From positions 3,596,001-3,660,000 of the forward strand of contig JYIP02000006.1 of assembly GCA_001051155.2 (NCBI GenBank): a stretch of 64,000 nt of DNA. Reading direction: 5' to 3'. Position numbers and translations under genes: made by a program. Each line of letters opens with the position of its first letter. The first letter of the stretch is position 1. Positions 10,951 to 22,683 of this stretch are shown piece after piece. A model generated the notes under the pieces. That model ran no database searches, was not told the origin of the DNA, and saw nothing but the letters and a program-made list of their open reading frames with translations. This stretch comes from Chrysoporthe austroafricana (lineage: Eukaryota; Ascomycota; Sordariomycetes; Diaporthales; Cryphonectriaceae).

Positions 10951-12736
10951 ATGCTGTCGGTCCAGGTGCCCTACGCCACGCTGCCAGTGGGTAACGCCCT
11001 CCTAGGGCTTGTCACTGTACGTTTCGTCGAGCGATCCAGACTTCGTGAGGAGCATGACGGTCCCGGGAACTAACATTCATGCGCGCACAGCTAGGAGTGG
11101 CGTATACCGTCGCACGATGTATATACCTACTCTACTTCCATCCCTTAGCCAAGTACCCAGGCCCCAAGTTTGCCGCCCTATCCGAGGTATGGTCTCCCGT
11201 TGTGGCGCGCGCGCTTCGGGCCGCTTTGCTGACGTGAGACCGACAGGTATGGGGCAAGAAGTCCATGGCCACCGGCAAGCATCCCTTCAGGATGCGGGAG
11301 CTCTTCAAGGAATACGGTAAGCCCGCCCCGGTAGGGCCATTCCGGGCTCGCGCGCATGAGATGGTATCTGAGACCCTTCGTGCTAGGTAACGCCGTCCGC
11401 ATCGGGCCCAACGAGGTCACGTTCGCCTCGGTGGAGGCATTCCAGGACATCTATGGCCACGTCACGGGGGGCAAGAAGCGCTTCCTCAAGTCCGCCGCCT
11501 ACGAACGTGATGACCCGCGGATCACCTCCGTGCGCGACCCTGTTGTCCATGCCGAGCAGAGGCGGGCCCTCTCGCACGCCTTTAGCGCGCGTGCGCTGAG
11601 GGACCAGGAGGAGGTCGTCCATCTGTATGTGGATCTGCTGATCAAGCAGCTTGGGAAGCTTGGCGACGGCGGCAAGGAGGCCGTCAATATCGTGGATGCC
11701 TACAACTGGTTAACGTTCGACATCATCGGTATGTTCAACATGCGCGACCTTCGTAGAAGACGTCGCTTTGGCTCTTGTCGTAGTGAATTGCTAACCTTGC
11801 TTCCGCCGTCAAGGTGACCTCGCCTTCGGAGAGCCATTCAACGCTGTGGCCGACGGGTCTAATGAGTGGGTGCATGGCATCCTCGAGTGGTCATTGTACC
11901 AGGCCATGGCCTCGCATATGAAGAAGCAGCTCTGGTCGAGAGTGATGCTCCCGCTGATCTGGGGCCCCAAGCTTACGAACATGCGCGCCGTTGCGGAGAA
12001 GTCGCGGGAGATGGCAGTCGACAAGACCAGGAGGAGACTCGACGCGCCACCCGACTCGCTGGAGCGCCAGGACTTCTTCAGCCACCTGATCAAGAAGAAG
12101 GAGGTTACCGAGAACTACATAATGGGCACTTCCCAGACCCTGATCGTGGCCGGATCCGAGACGACCGCCACCGCACTGTCGGCTATCACGTTTTGGCTGC
12201 TCAAGCGGCCGGAGGCCCTCGCCAAGCTGCAGAACGAGATCCGCACCACCTTCAGGTCCGCAGACGAGATCACTGGAGACACGGCGGCCAGGTGCCAGTA
12301 CCTCCACGGTGTCATCGAGGAAGGGCTCAGGGTCTCCCCGCCCGCGCCTCTCGGGCTGCCGCGTGACTGCCCCGGCGGCATGATCGACGGCCAGTACGTC
12401 CCGCAGGGCATAACCGTCTCCGCCGATATCTACACCCTGGCGAGGTCCTCGAAATACTGGAAGGATCCCGACTCGTTCTTGCCCGAGCGGTGGCTCGGAG
12501 ACGGCTTCAGCGAAGACGACAAGAGGGCATTCCAGCCGTTCTCGACCGGTCCCCGAGCATGCCTGGGCATTAACCTTGCGTATCTCGAGATGCGTGTGAC
12601 GTTGGCCAAGCTTATGTTTGCGTATGACTTGGAGCTGGTGTCGAAGGAGATCGAGGACTGGAACCTCGCGTGCCAAATCTTCGGCTTGTGGAAGAAACCG
12701 CCGCTGATGGTTAAGCTTCACCCTCGCAAAGTATAA
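10951..12736 (+). CDS. Cytochrome P450 monooxygenase, five exons
   Basis: Exons 10951-11016, 11091-11186, 11247-11316, 11387-11728 and 11814-12736 give 498 residues, typical for a microsomal P450. The N-terminus is a hydrophobic ER anchor followed by the hinge [11 protein letters not shown]. The I-helix oxygen-activation motif is AGSETT (about 304-309), the K-helix ExxR is EGLR (361-364), PERW follows near 415, and the haem-binding loop is [10 protein letters not shown] with Cys441 as the iron ligand. All four introns keep the frame and have good donors. The protein resembles the CYP65/isotrichodermin-hydroxylase-like group ([13 protein letters not shown]), an inference from the motif only. 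Its substrate is unknown and no other biosynthetic gene sits beside it. Confidence 0.9.
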
Positions 12737-13691
12737 TAGGATAGGTAGATGGTAATAGAGGTTCGAATTTCCATATAGTCAACTGGCGAAGTTACTATAG
12801 AAGTTGGTGAGGAGCAACTTAACCGCTGATTCGCCAAACGCAGAGCTTATTATAGATAGAGTTGACGCCAGTGCATGTAAATCCTCTACCGCCAAGAGCC
12901 TCCTCGTAGATCTGCGACCGACTATATCCTTGAGGCCCGTGCTCTAATCGATCTTCATGCATGCTGTCCCCTCTTCACGAAGTCTAACTACTTCTCATTT
13001 AGAAAGTTTCAGATGGCCGCTAATTGTACCAGGACATGCTGCCCTACGACAACTTCAACTCCCCAGTACCCCGAGCCGTCGTCCATTATCCTGCGAGAAG
13101 CAGACCAGTGAGACCGACGTGTCGGGCCATCAAAGCCAGACGCAGCACGAGGTAGTCCGCTACGTTTCACTAATCCAGCTTCGCCTCGTCGCTCTCTATC
13201 TCCTCTGTACGGCGAAAAGGGGAGGAAGGAGCTATCGGAGTTACAGCGAGGGTGTGGTTGAGGTGAAGTGGGTGCAAGACTTTCCTAGCTACTCGTTCAC
13301 GTGAAGGGATCCCATACTCAAATTAAACGAGTAAAGCTCGATGCACAGATATTTTCAGAGAATTTATTCGTTTACCTACCTGCTCCATTCTCTGTCTAGA
13401 TAGATCTATGACACCTGCTCTCCTCAGATAGGGTAGAGAACACAGCAACCCTCAACAGCAACACAGGGGAAATACAAACACCTACAACATGCTCCGCTTG
13501 CTTGATATCTAGAAATGCATACACCCGCTCCATTTACGATCTGCTGGGGTCCAAGCCGTGAGGCGAGAAGCACGAGGAGGAAAGCCTCATCATCAGCAGC
13601 TATGACGGGTAGCCATTGACCTCGACGCCAACAGCCTCGCGGCTGAATGCGAGAAAACTGGATGGGACGGCTGGGCCTCGACCACACGTAA
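12737..13691. other. Convergent intergenic region
   Basis: This is the 3' region shared by the P450 (plus strand) and the FHIP-like gene (minus strand). Only short, motif-free frames are seen. Confidence 0.55.
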
Positions 13692-16600
13692 CTACACGTA
13701 GCACACTTCATCGAAGAGACCAGCTCTGACCTGAACAAGTGCCGCCAGCTCGAACAGGAACGACTGTAGGACGATGACGTTGGTGAGAATGTGTGAAACA
13801 GAGACCTTCTTCTCCTCTGGCGGCATTCTGCGTTCATTGCGCTCGGGGCTTGTGATCGTCGTGTGCATGTCATCTCCGACGGCACCTGCCGGTGAGCTGC
13901 CGCCGACTTGGCCATCGATATGTGCTGGTGTCGGCGGATCGTCCTTAGCAGGCGGTGGCGGCGGCTTGTCTTCGTCCTCTAAGGGATTGTCTCCATCTTC
14001 TTGCGATGCTTCCTCGATCTTTCCACCAAGTTGAAGTGGTTCCGTTTCTGCCTTCTTCTTAGTCGAGATGCCCACCTTCCTGGCTAAAATTTGCTGATCA
14101 ATAGCCTGGAACGCAGCGGCCTGGCTTGCTTTGATGGGGTCTTCTCCCGGCTTCTGACCGCTTGCCGGAGAGAATGGCCTCGGCATGGTCCCACCCCCCT
14201 TGGACGGCGTTTCGTATGGGAGATCCTTGGGCGGCACCGGCGGAGGCTTGTTGAGGGATGAGGGCGTGCCTATTCCAAATCCTCCGCTCGTTCCCGGAAC
14301 GCCAAGATTACGACCACGTGGACTATTCGTACGGCTGGGCGTACCTAGATCATTCAAGTCTTTAAACAGTCGCTGCGCGAAGCCTTCGATGCCGCCTGAT
14401 CTAACGGGTGAACCGCTTCTAGAGGTGTGAATACTGGAAACTGCCGGTGCCGGGGTGCCTTGTCTCGGAGTGCCTTGGGCCGAAGTGGCTTGTGCCGAGG
14501 TGCCAAGCGCAGGCGCCTGGTGTCTCAGAGGCGGCGGAGGGGTAGAGTCAGCAATCTGAAATGCCTCACGTCGTTGTTGGAGTAGATCGCTGAACCGTGG
14601 TATCGATCCGCGGAAAGTAGCAACCTCGTCAGCGAGACGTTGGAGGATGTTCAGAAATCGTGGAAGGTCGGAGGGGGACCAGACGGGTCTGCGTCGGCAC
14701 TTGTTGATCTGGTCGAGCTTCTTGGGGTCATCGGAGAGGATATCCTCAGCATTCAGGGCGAGTTGGTCTTCGTGATCTTCTGCTGAAGACAACGGGTGGT
14801 AGGAATCATCGGTATCGTAGATGTATTTTTCCGGTGCTCTAAGAAGCCAGCCCTCAATGTTCATGAAGCCACAGACTGCTAGATCGAAGATAGTCTCCGT
14901 GATACCGAGATTTGTCTCAACCGGATTCAGGAAAAACAGTTCGAGGTGATCCAGCAGGGTGGTGAAGAGTGGGTCATCGGCTCGTATCGTGTGCAAGCGG
15001 ACGTCTCGAGGAGCCCCGGGCAGAGAGTCCGGAACTGTGGGGAATTTGTGGTTGGTTGTGGAAACCTTAGGCGCGATGAGCTTCAGAGAGCACGGGTGGC
15101 TTTCAATTCGGGCGGTCGTATCCTTGAGAGTATTCTCGTACACCTCGTCAAAGTTGTCTTGGCCACCAATGCTGCTGGCAAGCGACATCAGAAACTCAAG
15201 CTCCTGCTGCTGAGCACCGACAGTGCGATGCGCAATATCTCCATAGAGGTTCTCGGTCCGTACCAGGGTCATCACCGCATACCGGTGGTGCCTCTTCAGG
15301 ACTGCGGACACCAGCTGGAGGGTAACGTGGATGGTCTGGTGACTAGATGATCGGAGACACGCAAGAATTAGGTCGACAAGGGTGAAGAGGAGAGGGTCAG
15401 CGGCATCGTCGGCCTTGGAAGCCATCATTGTTGCCAGGTCCATCGACTTCCGTTTTCTGGCCTTGCTGACGGAGTTGGAGGTCGCCTCTGGGGTCGCTGT
15501 GACCACTTCCGGCAGGCCCAGCAGGTAATGAAGGATGAGGTTGATCATGTCAGGATGGTCCAGTGACTCGAGAATCTGGCGGAGATAGGTGAGTACGGCA
15601 ACTGAAGAGCCGCCGTCGATATCCGAAGACTCTAGCAAGGAAGGGTAGCTATCAAACGAGTGAGCACAACATCCACGCGGTAACGAAAGGCTTGAATAGC
15701 TTACAGCAACTGTTGCAGGAAAATGATCTGGAAATGCTCGAGCAATGTCGACTTGACCTCAACCGACTTGCAATGATTCAGCACATCCTGCCAGAAGACC
15801 AAATGTGACAGGAAAGTCTCCAAATGAGCCTGGAATTCCGGCGATGTTGACGGCACGACATCGAGGGTCGGAACGGGAGGCTGGTAGTCGGAAAAGGCCA
15901 GGATCGGGGGCAGGTCCTGGGGCGGATAGTCGATGACCAACTTCCCGCTCAACTGGCTGTAAAGAGCACCAAGACCCGTGGCCATGAGTGTCGAGAGGTC
16001 ACTCTCCACGATCCACTGCTCCAGCTCCACCGAGTTCGAAGCCGCCTCGATGATGTAGAGCAGGCCTGTCCTCGCGAAGTCGCCGACCTTGCCCTCGTGG
16101 TGGATGTAGTCGACAAGCAGGTAGAAAAGGGGGAAGTCCTGCTTCTCTGTCCTCCCCTCGAATTTGTCACGGTCGTCCTGGTTCCGGCCATCCTGCTGTC
16201 CCGCGCGGTGCGACTTGAACCATGCTGGCAGGATGTTAGGCTCCAGCCGGATCTTGGTGGTGATATTGAAGGCCAGCTCGACCACACGCGCCTCGGTATC
16301 CGAGCCAAGACGTATGCTGTTAGCACCGGTGATCTTGACAAGCAGGTTGGTCAGGCTAGCGGCAAACGCCTCGCTCTCGACGAAGGCCTCCTCCTCGCTC
16401 TCGACGAGGGTCGCAAAGAACAGCACGGCCTCCTTTATGATCCACTCATTGTACGAGGTCGTGGCGATCTTGGCGATGGGCAGGTACAGTTGCTGGGTGG
16501 CCGAGAAGGCGATGCAGGGGTGCGGGAGTGGTCTCCGGGTCTCGTCGCTGAGGATGTGGGTCAGCTCTTGCAGTGACTCCTCGACATCCTCCGCGGCGTC

Positions 16601-16882
16601 GTAGTCTTTGGCGAGGTTGGAAGAGGTACGCCATGCATGCTGGGGGGAGTTCTGGTTAGCCAACGCAGCAGCCCACGGCTAGAGTCGGAGCAGTATATAC
16701 CAGCAGGTGGCCATATTCCTTCTCGAAGCGGCGCAGGCGCCTAACGGGGTCCCTCGCAGCCTCTCGGCGCGAGTTCTCGGCCAAGGGAGTGTTCGCGATT
16801 AGTCTCGACCACTGCGATGCGTTGTCAGTCAGCTCTGGTGCTGGGTTGTCCCGAGGTCTTGGGGTCGGCCTACGAAGTCCAT
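13692..16882 (-). CDS. FHIP-like Hook-interacting protein (RAI16-like), dynein cargo linkage
   Basis: Four exons, 16882-16874, 16811-16701, 16651-15705 and 15648-13692, give 1007 residues. The first coding exon is only 9 bp (Met-Asp-Phe) and joins to WSRLIANTPLAENSRREAAR, rebuilding the N-terminus expected of fungal FHIP proteins. HAWRTSSNLAKDYDAAEDVE follows, then a long helical-repeat region (RAI16-like) to about residue 600, a disordered Pro/Ser-rich segment, and a conserved-looking C-terminal helix (VLQSFLFELAALVQVRAGLF). FHIP binds Hook and FTS in the FHF complex, which links early endosomes to dynein for retrograde transport along hyphae; FhipA of Aspergillus is the model. The identification rests on motifs and length. 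Confidence 0.85.
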
Positions 16883-18020
16883 GGCGTCTGTAGAGGCATG
16901 TCGAAGCGATGCGACGCCCAATGCAAAGATTACCACGTTGTCACGATGGACCGAGTTGTGGTTGTGGTTGTGGTGATCATCTCTGGCTGGCACCAGGAGA
17001 CACGAGACGACAAGCCAGCCAGACACGCACGCATGAATCAACGAGCTCCTGTCCTGCCTTTGTTCTATGCTGTCCCCGTTTTGAAGCTCGGGCCACGGAT
17101 TTGGCATTCCAATTGGCAGCACTGCTCCAGGGTGGGACCCCCACTACCGCCCCCGTAGCTTAACGCGGTAGGGCGCTGGAGTGCAGGGTCCGTGGGTCCT
17201 TCCAGGGGGTTCCCCCGCACAGCATGAGCCCCCCAGCCTGCCTTGTCCACCCCATGCAAATTGGGATTTTAATATTTACTTGCTGGGTATGGTACATGGT
17301 CCAACGTCAGACGACACTCCTTCATCTTCTTTACAACTTCAACGGTCCAGTTTTCATATCAATCGCGCGCAGCGCAGGCCGGCTGGAGCACTCGCAGCAA
17401 GATTGCCTCGAATAGTATCAGGAAACGCGCCGATGCCAGACTTATACGAACAGCTTATGCTACGACGTATTCAGCCATCAGGACTGCCGTGGCAATCGAG
17501 TTCCTCTGATAAGGTCCTGGCTGCTGGCAATGAAGCGGTTGACGCCTATGTCGAAAGGCGCTTCAACGTACTTTTGACAGGTAATATCGCCGCTGCCTCT
17601 CAGATCTGGACGGGGAAGGTAACTAGCGGATCCATTTGCCGTGTGACCCTCCCATCGTGAACGTTTGTTGCGAAGAGTCCTCAGCAGCCGCTATGGGTAA
17701 TCACTGCACGCACCCTCGACTGCTTGCCCCCCAACTGAGCACTCTTCTCATGCAGCAACATACACCCACTTGTCGATATTCATCTTCTTGACTGTCACAA
17801 CAGGACCATTCATATTAGTTTATCACCGGCTTCTACCTTCTACACCATACCACAATCAGCTGCTATGTCTGTTGCCTGGGATCTCCAGGCGCCACAGTCA
17901 AAGTGCACTTACGAGCCCAGCATAGAGACTGTTGCTGAGCAGGTCAGCACGAGGTACTATCACCGGCCCTTCGTATAGTCCTGCCCTCGTCTGGCTAGCT
18001 CTGCTACAGAAATATCGCTT
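16883..18020. other. Intergenic without a supported gene
   Basis: This holds the promoter side of the FHIP-like gene, followed by 0.9 kb with no gene I can support. A 159-codon frame at 17181-17660 has no recognisable domain and poor context. A D-arm-like stretch near 17155-17180 was considered as a tRNA and rejected. Confidence 0.5.
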
Positions 18021-18302
18021 TCATACACGAGAAAAGACGCATCTCCGCAAAACGTTACAAGCCTCCGCAGCTGTTGTTCGTCTTATACCCCGCAGAACGA
18101 GCCGGAGCTCTTCTGGGTTGACACCTCGCCCGAGTTCGGCTAGAAGAAGGAACCCTCTAGTGCTATTCCTCTGATGATGTTGAGTATCGGGGATCTCAAT
18201 GAGACTAGCATAGACTCGGAGCCCCAGAGCGTGGTTCGCCCTGGATACAATTTCCACTGGGCGTCGCCCGGCGACGAGTATCCGCCTAGCTGCTGACTGC
18301 AA
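18021..18302 (-). pseudogene. Possible MOZART1 (MZT1)-like remnant
   Basis: The minus strand reads VEIVSRANHALG, then about 45 bases that could be a poor intron (GTCTATG to CAG), then FLLLAELGRGVNPEELRLVL. That order and spacing recall MOZART1, the small gamma-tubulin complex subunit whose signature is a GVNPEAL motif following a short helix. I see no start codon giving a proper N-terminus, the donor is weak, and one residue before the GVNPE motif seems missing. It may be a decayed copy, a diverged gene or a coincidence. Nothing else in the surrounding 3 kb looks functional, which favours decay. Confidence 0.3.
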
Positions 18303-20085
18303 TATCTAGCAAGCCTGACGAGACAACAGATGCGTGTGTTAGATTTAGGGGCCCACTGATCAGAACTCGGCTGTGGGACTATAGCGAAATGAATGATGGC
18401 ATGACCACCTCATTCAGCGAGAGAACACTGTTACATTCGTCACAGTAGAGGAAACGGAGAACTTGTGACGCGTCGTCGGTATGCCCATTAGAGACGCTCC
18501 ACTGGAGGCTCAGATCACAGCTGAAGGCCAGACGGACATCTGGGAGCTAGAGCCTAGACAGCTCAAGCCGGGGTGACTGTGGACAAGACAGCTGAGTGCA
18601 AGCCTCTCTAATTCAGCTCCCTCAAAGGCGAGGTAGATGGTCGAGAGGCCTGTTCCAGGTCCAGATATGCTGGCTGGTGAAAAGATCCGTCAAATTCATA
18701 AGGTGTTTGGTGGGCTTCAAATTGACCTGCAGCCATTCCATTCGTGATCGCTCGCGGTACCTTTGAACACGTTTTGTTCGACCTGTTGCGGCCTATTGTT
18801 AAAATAGGGACCAGAGATGTGGTGACAACGCTGCTCTGGATTTGATTTTCGGAAATCGGGAGCCCTGATCACACCCATCCTCGAAGGCCAGCCGAGGTGT
18901 TGTCTCATCAGAGTCACGCACATCTCCCACTGAAGATCGCCCTGTGGTAGCTGTCTTGACATAGGACTCTTCTGACCCCTGCCGGCAAGCAAGTTAGAGA
19001 TTCCTTGCACCAACGATCTCAGTGTTCGTCTGTGGAGGCATCAGGAGTTTACGATACCCATCCCGGGGCCCGAAGTGCTCTCGATATCGGGACAGGTCCC
19101 TGGCTGGTAGGGCTGGAAAAGATAACCACCCGCAGCCAAGCTGCCAACATCGTCGACGGGAGTGTCCGCAAGAACGGTTGGGTTGACCTCGATTCCGGCC
19201 TGCCATCCCACGAGCCGAAGTTCCCGCGGCCACGGACCTGCATGAAACGGAACGGACGCATGTATGGCGTCAATAAACTTTGTTCGGGGGCATGACAAGC
19301 ACACCTGACAAAGCTTTGTGTGCCCGATATCCCAGCCTCAACCAAGCATGTCGTGACCATTCCCACCAAACATTACAGTACATGTGTCAGGGTCGTAAGG
19401 ACCAGAGCAGTCTTTCTGCAGGCAGCTGGACTAGTAGGTTTTACCAAGCTTCCCACCGGATACCATATGCAGACTCATGCAGCAGTCTTTATCCCATGCG
19501 CGTGGTTAGTCGTTCTCCCTCGCAGTGGAGGTGACATTCGCGAGTCGGTCCTCGCGAGGCTTTCCGATTGGGGCAGCACGAGGCTCTAGGGGCGAATCAG
19601 CCTTTTCTACTGGGGTGCGCACCGCCCTGCATGAGCCTGCCAAGCCCCTTTTGGCTGCGAAGCGGCTACCTGCGTACAGTACAGACGATACAGTCCGTAC
19701 GTGCGTTGACGCTACTGTATCATACTTAGTAGGGTGGCTGGGTTGGACCCGAGTCTGCCTTGACTCAGGTTTTCTACGTTCCCTTTTCTCCCCGTCCTGC
19801 CGACTCCTCGCGACATGTGATGTCCTACCTCCTATCCATGTCCAGCTTGGATCAGATCCACAGCTGCTTCGGGGGTGTTTCTACTCCTCCTCCTCCTTCT
19901 TCACCTCTCTCTCGATACTGAGACTCTCCGTCCTAAATGAAGGCTGGAGGCCCGTCAGCGCGATGCCCTCGCTGGCCACCAGATCACAATATTGCTTGCT
20001 GGCTGACTTAAAGTGCCTGAACCTACCTTGCGAACGTCTGTCATGTGATCGAGCCTTGTCTTAACAGCATTCGAAAGTACTGAAA
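18303..20085. other. Intergenic, possibly decayed coding DNA
   Basis: There are many short open frames with coding-like composition on both strands, interrupted by stops. Two minus-strand frames (19304-19041 and 19233-18994) overlap in a way that could be a frameshifted remnant, but I cannot name a family. The last few hundred bases should hold the promoter of the lipase gene. Confidence 0.4.
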
Positions 20086-22079
20086 ATGGGTCTGTTCTCG
20101 CGGAGGAGGTCGAAGGACCTGCCTCCACTACCGGACGGTCCGCCCCCTGTTCCAACCAAAGACACGACGCCAGCACCCGCTCCTCTGCCAGCACCTCAAC
20201 AGCCTCATGCGTCGCCACCACAATACCACGCCCCCCAGTCCTCCGGCATCACTGGTCAAGATGCGCCGTGCTCAAGCTTCGAGCCCGCCGGGTATCTGCC
20301 GCCGCCTCCGGGATGGAACGCCGGACCGCCCCCTCCGGCGTATCCGCAGCAGCCGGCTCAACAGGCCCCCATTGTGGTGAACCAGCACTACTATCTACTA
20401 CCGGGCCCCTCGTCAGAGCCTGCCCAGGCAGTACCGGCGGAGAGCGGCTGTGCCCTGACGAAGCTGGCGATGGGATCTGCCGTCAACCTCACGAACCAGG
20501 TCATGTCTGGAGTACTCCCTGCGCTGCTGGACGAAGGCGCTGGGTATCGCAGTAAAATGCTCGGTTCGGGATGTGCAGTGACGGATCGCATGCAGGAAAG
20601 GTTCAACGATCTCATGACTCACATCGACCGCGACAAGTACGCCGGGAACGAGAGGGACCTCTTCACGTACCAGCCGGGCTCGAGCTCAACATCCACAGAC
20701 GACACCGCGGGACGAGGAAGGCTAGTGGGCAAGCCAAAGAAAGACCAACAGGCAAAGAGGGAACATGACCATCCGAAGGGCCAAACTACCGCCGTAGCGG
20801 CAAGCGTGATTTCTGGGAACTATTTCGCCAAGGTCGAGCTGTATGCCAACGCACGGCTGCCCATGGACCTCCCGCCTCTCAAACTGTATATCCCGACATG
20901 GCCATTGGTATGCCTAGCTGCGCGGTACGCGGAGCGGGTCTACGAGAAGCCCCGCGGCAGGGAGAAGGACGTCCACGTCGACTCGGACGCCCGGACCGGC
21001 ACAAAAGCGATGGTCATCAAGTCGGTGCCCATGGACGACATGAACACGATCGTCTTTGCGATCAGGGGCACGTCATCGTTCGCGGACTGGACGGTGAACC
21101 TGAAGACGGAGCCGATCTCGCCCGTCGGGTTCTTGGTGAGTCTCGGCCCGCGAGGCATGGAGGAGGTTCCTGACCCGTGTGCTAATACCGTGAATAGGAC
21201 GACTACGGCAACTACTGCCACGCAGGCTTCCTCTCCGTCGCCAGGCGAATGGTCGCGCCCGTCGCCGCGCGCCTCCGCCAGCTGCTCCAGGAGAACCCGA
21301 CCCGCCGCTCCAGCAGCCTCCTCATCACGGGCCACTCGGCCGGCGGCGCCGTCGCGGCTCTGCTCTACGCGCACATGGTCTCAACCAGCCCGCCCGCCCG
21401 CTCCGAGCTGAACTCGCTCACGGCGAGCTTCAAGCGCGTGCACTGTGTCACCTTCGGCACGCCGCCCGTCTCGCTGCTGCCGCTGCAGAGGCCCTCCGCG
21501 CCGGAGTTCAAGAAGAGCCTGTTCCTCAGCTTCGTGAACGAGGGGGACCCGGTCGCGAGGGCCGACAAGGCCTACGTGAAGAGTCTGCTGGAGCTTTTTG
21601 CGACACCAGTGCCGGCCCTGGCGGCGAGGACCTTAGCGAGCATGGCAGCTGAAAGGTCCAAGTCCACACTGTTACTCCCGGGACCCGAATTGGACCCCAA
21701 GAAGTCGAAGTCGAGGAGCTCGCTAGTGTCCGCCAGGTCCACAAGGTCTAGCAAGGGAAACAAGGTGGCCAAGACCAACAAAGCTAGCAACGATGGCAGC
21801 CCTGACCTGCCGCATAAGGGACCGGTGTGGAAAGTCCCACCTTGTACGCTCAGCAGTGCCGGACGGATCGTGGTTTTACGCTCGGGGGACCCGAGGGCGA
21901 GGCTGAAGGGGAAGAAGACGGTCGAGGAGAGGCTGAACGAGGGTGTAGTGGCACAGGTTACTACGGACGAGCAGCTGAGGACACAGATCTGGGGAGACCC
22001 GGTGTGCCACCTCATGAAACTCTATGCTGGGAGGTTGGAGATTCTGGCAGTCAATGCTGTGACGGCCAATGGCTACTGA
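20086..22079 (+). CDS. Class-3 lipase domain protein, two exons
   Basis: Exons 20086-21135 and 21198-22079 give 643 residues; the 62-bp intron has a GTGAGT donor and joins VGFL to DDYGNYCHAGFL. Residues 1-105 are Pro/Gln-rich and probably disordered, with no signal peptide, so the protein is likely intracellular. The lipase fold follows: the strand with the oxyanion-type motif IVFAIRGTSSFADW, the nucleophile elbow ITGHSAGGA with Ser397, NEGDPV with Asp467 as probable acid, and PVCHLM with His621 as probable base. A basic Ser/Lys-rich insert (about 500-560) separates the acid and the His. Class-3 lipases act on triacylglycerols or phospholipid acyl chains; the substrate is not evident. A charged linker at about 215-240 precedes the domain. 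Confidence 0.87.
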
Positions 22080-22683
22080 ACGCCTGAAATACTGAGGATA
22101 CCCGGCCCTGTGGGAGTGAGGCTACTTCTACGAAGAAATGATGATTACGACTTATGACTATGCATCAAGCCCAGCAACGGCATTGAGGCGTCTCTGCTCT
22201 TTTAAATGCACCAAGCCTATATCAGCGAAAGCCTTGGTTGTACTTTGTCACCTGTACAAATCAAGGAGAAACCAGCTTTGCATAGAGATAGTTTTAGGGA
22301 GCAGTGAGAATGTCTTTTCAAGCTTTGCCTAATCTCGTCGACTTTCCGTAGCACAAGTGCACTTAGTCAGAGGGCCGCCGTTACAAACAGACCATATAGC
22401 CTCGAGTAATGACTTCAAAAAATGTACCTAGCTGCTACCTAGGTGTCTTCAAGTCCTGATCAAGATGTTACAAGATGCACACAACTTGGACTACGATCCT
22501 GATGGGTACCTTGAAGTTGTCAGCCAAAGCAAAGAGAAGGAAGCAAGAAAGCTCCAACCAAGTATCATTTGTAGAATTGACACTACAGGCAAGGTATAGC
22601 ATGTACTTCACCCACCTGCTTAGTCAACTGGGCATAAAGCCCGAAGTGAGAATAACTAATACCAAGCATTGGTCATCGGGTTT
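22080..22683. other. Convergent intergenic region
   Basis: This is the shared 3' region of the lipase (plus) and GST (minus) genes. I see no gene in it. Confidence 0.6.

Noticed and set aside
1739..12736. Cluster made of O-methyltransferase plus P450
   Set aside because: They are 8 kb apart with a lipid-droplet hydrolase and a membrane protein between them and no synthase.
17151..17215. tRNA-like D-arm (TAGCTTAACGCGGTAGGGC)
   Set aside because: No matching acceptor stem, no seven-base anticodon loop and no TTC-type T-loop could be paired around it.
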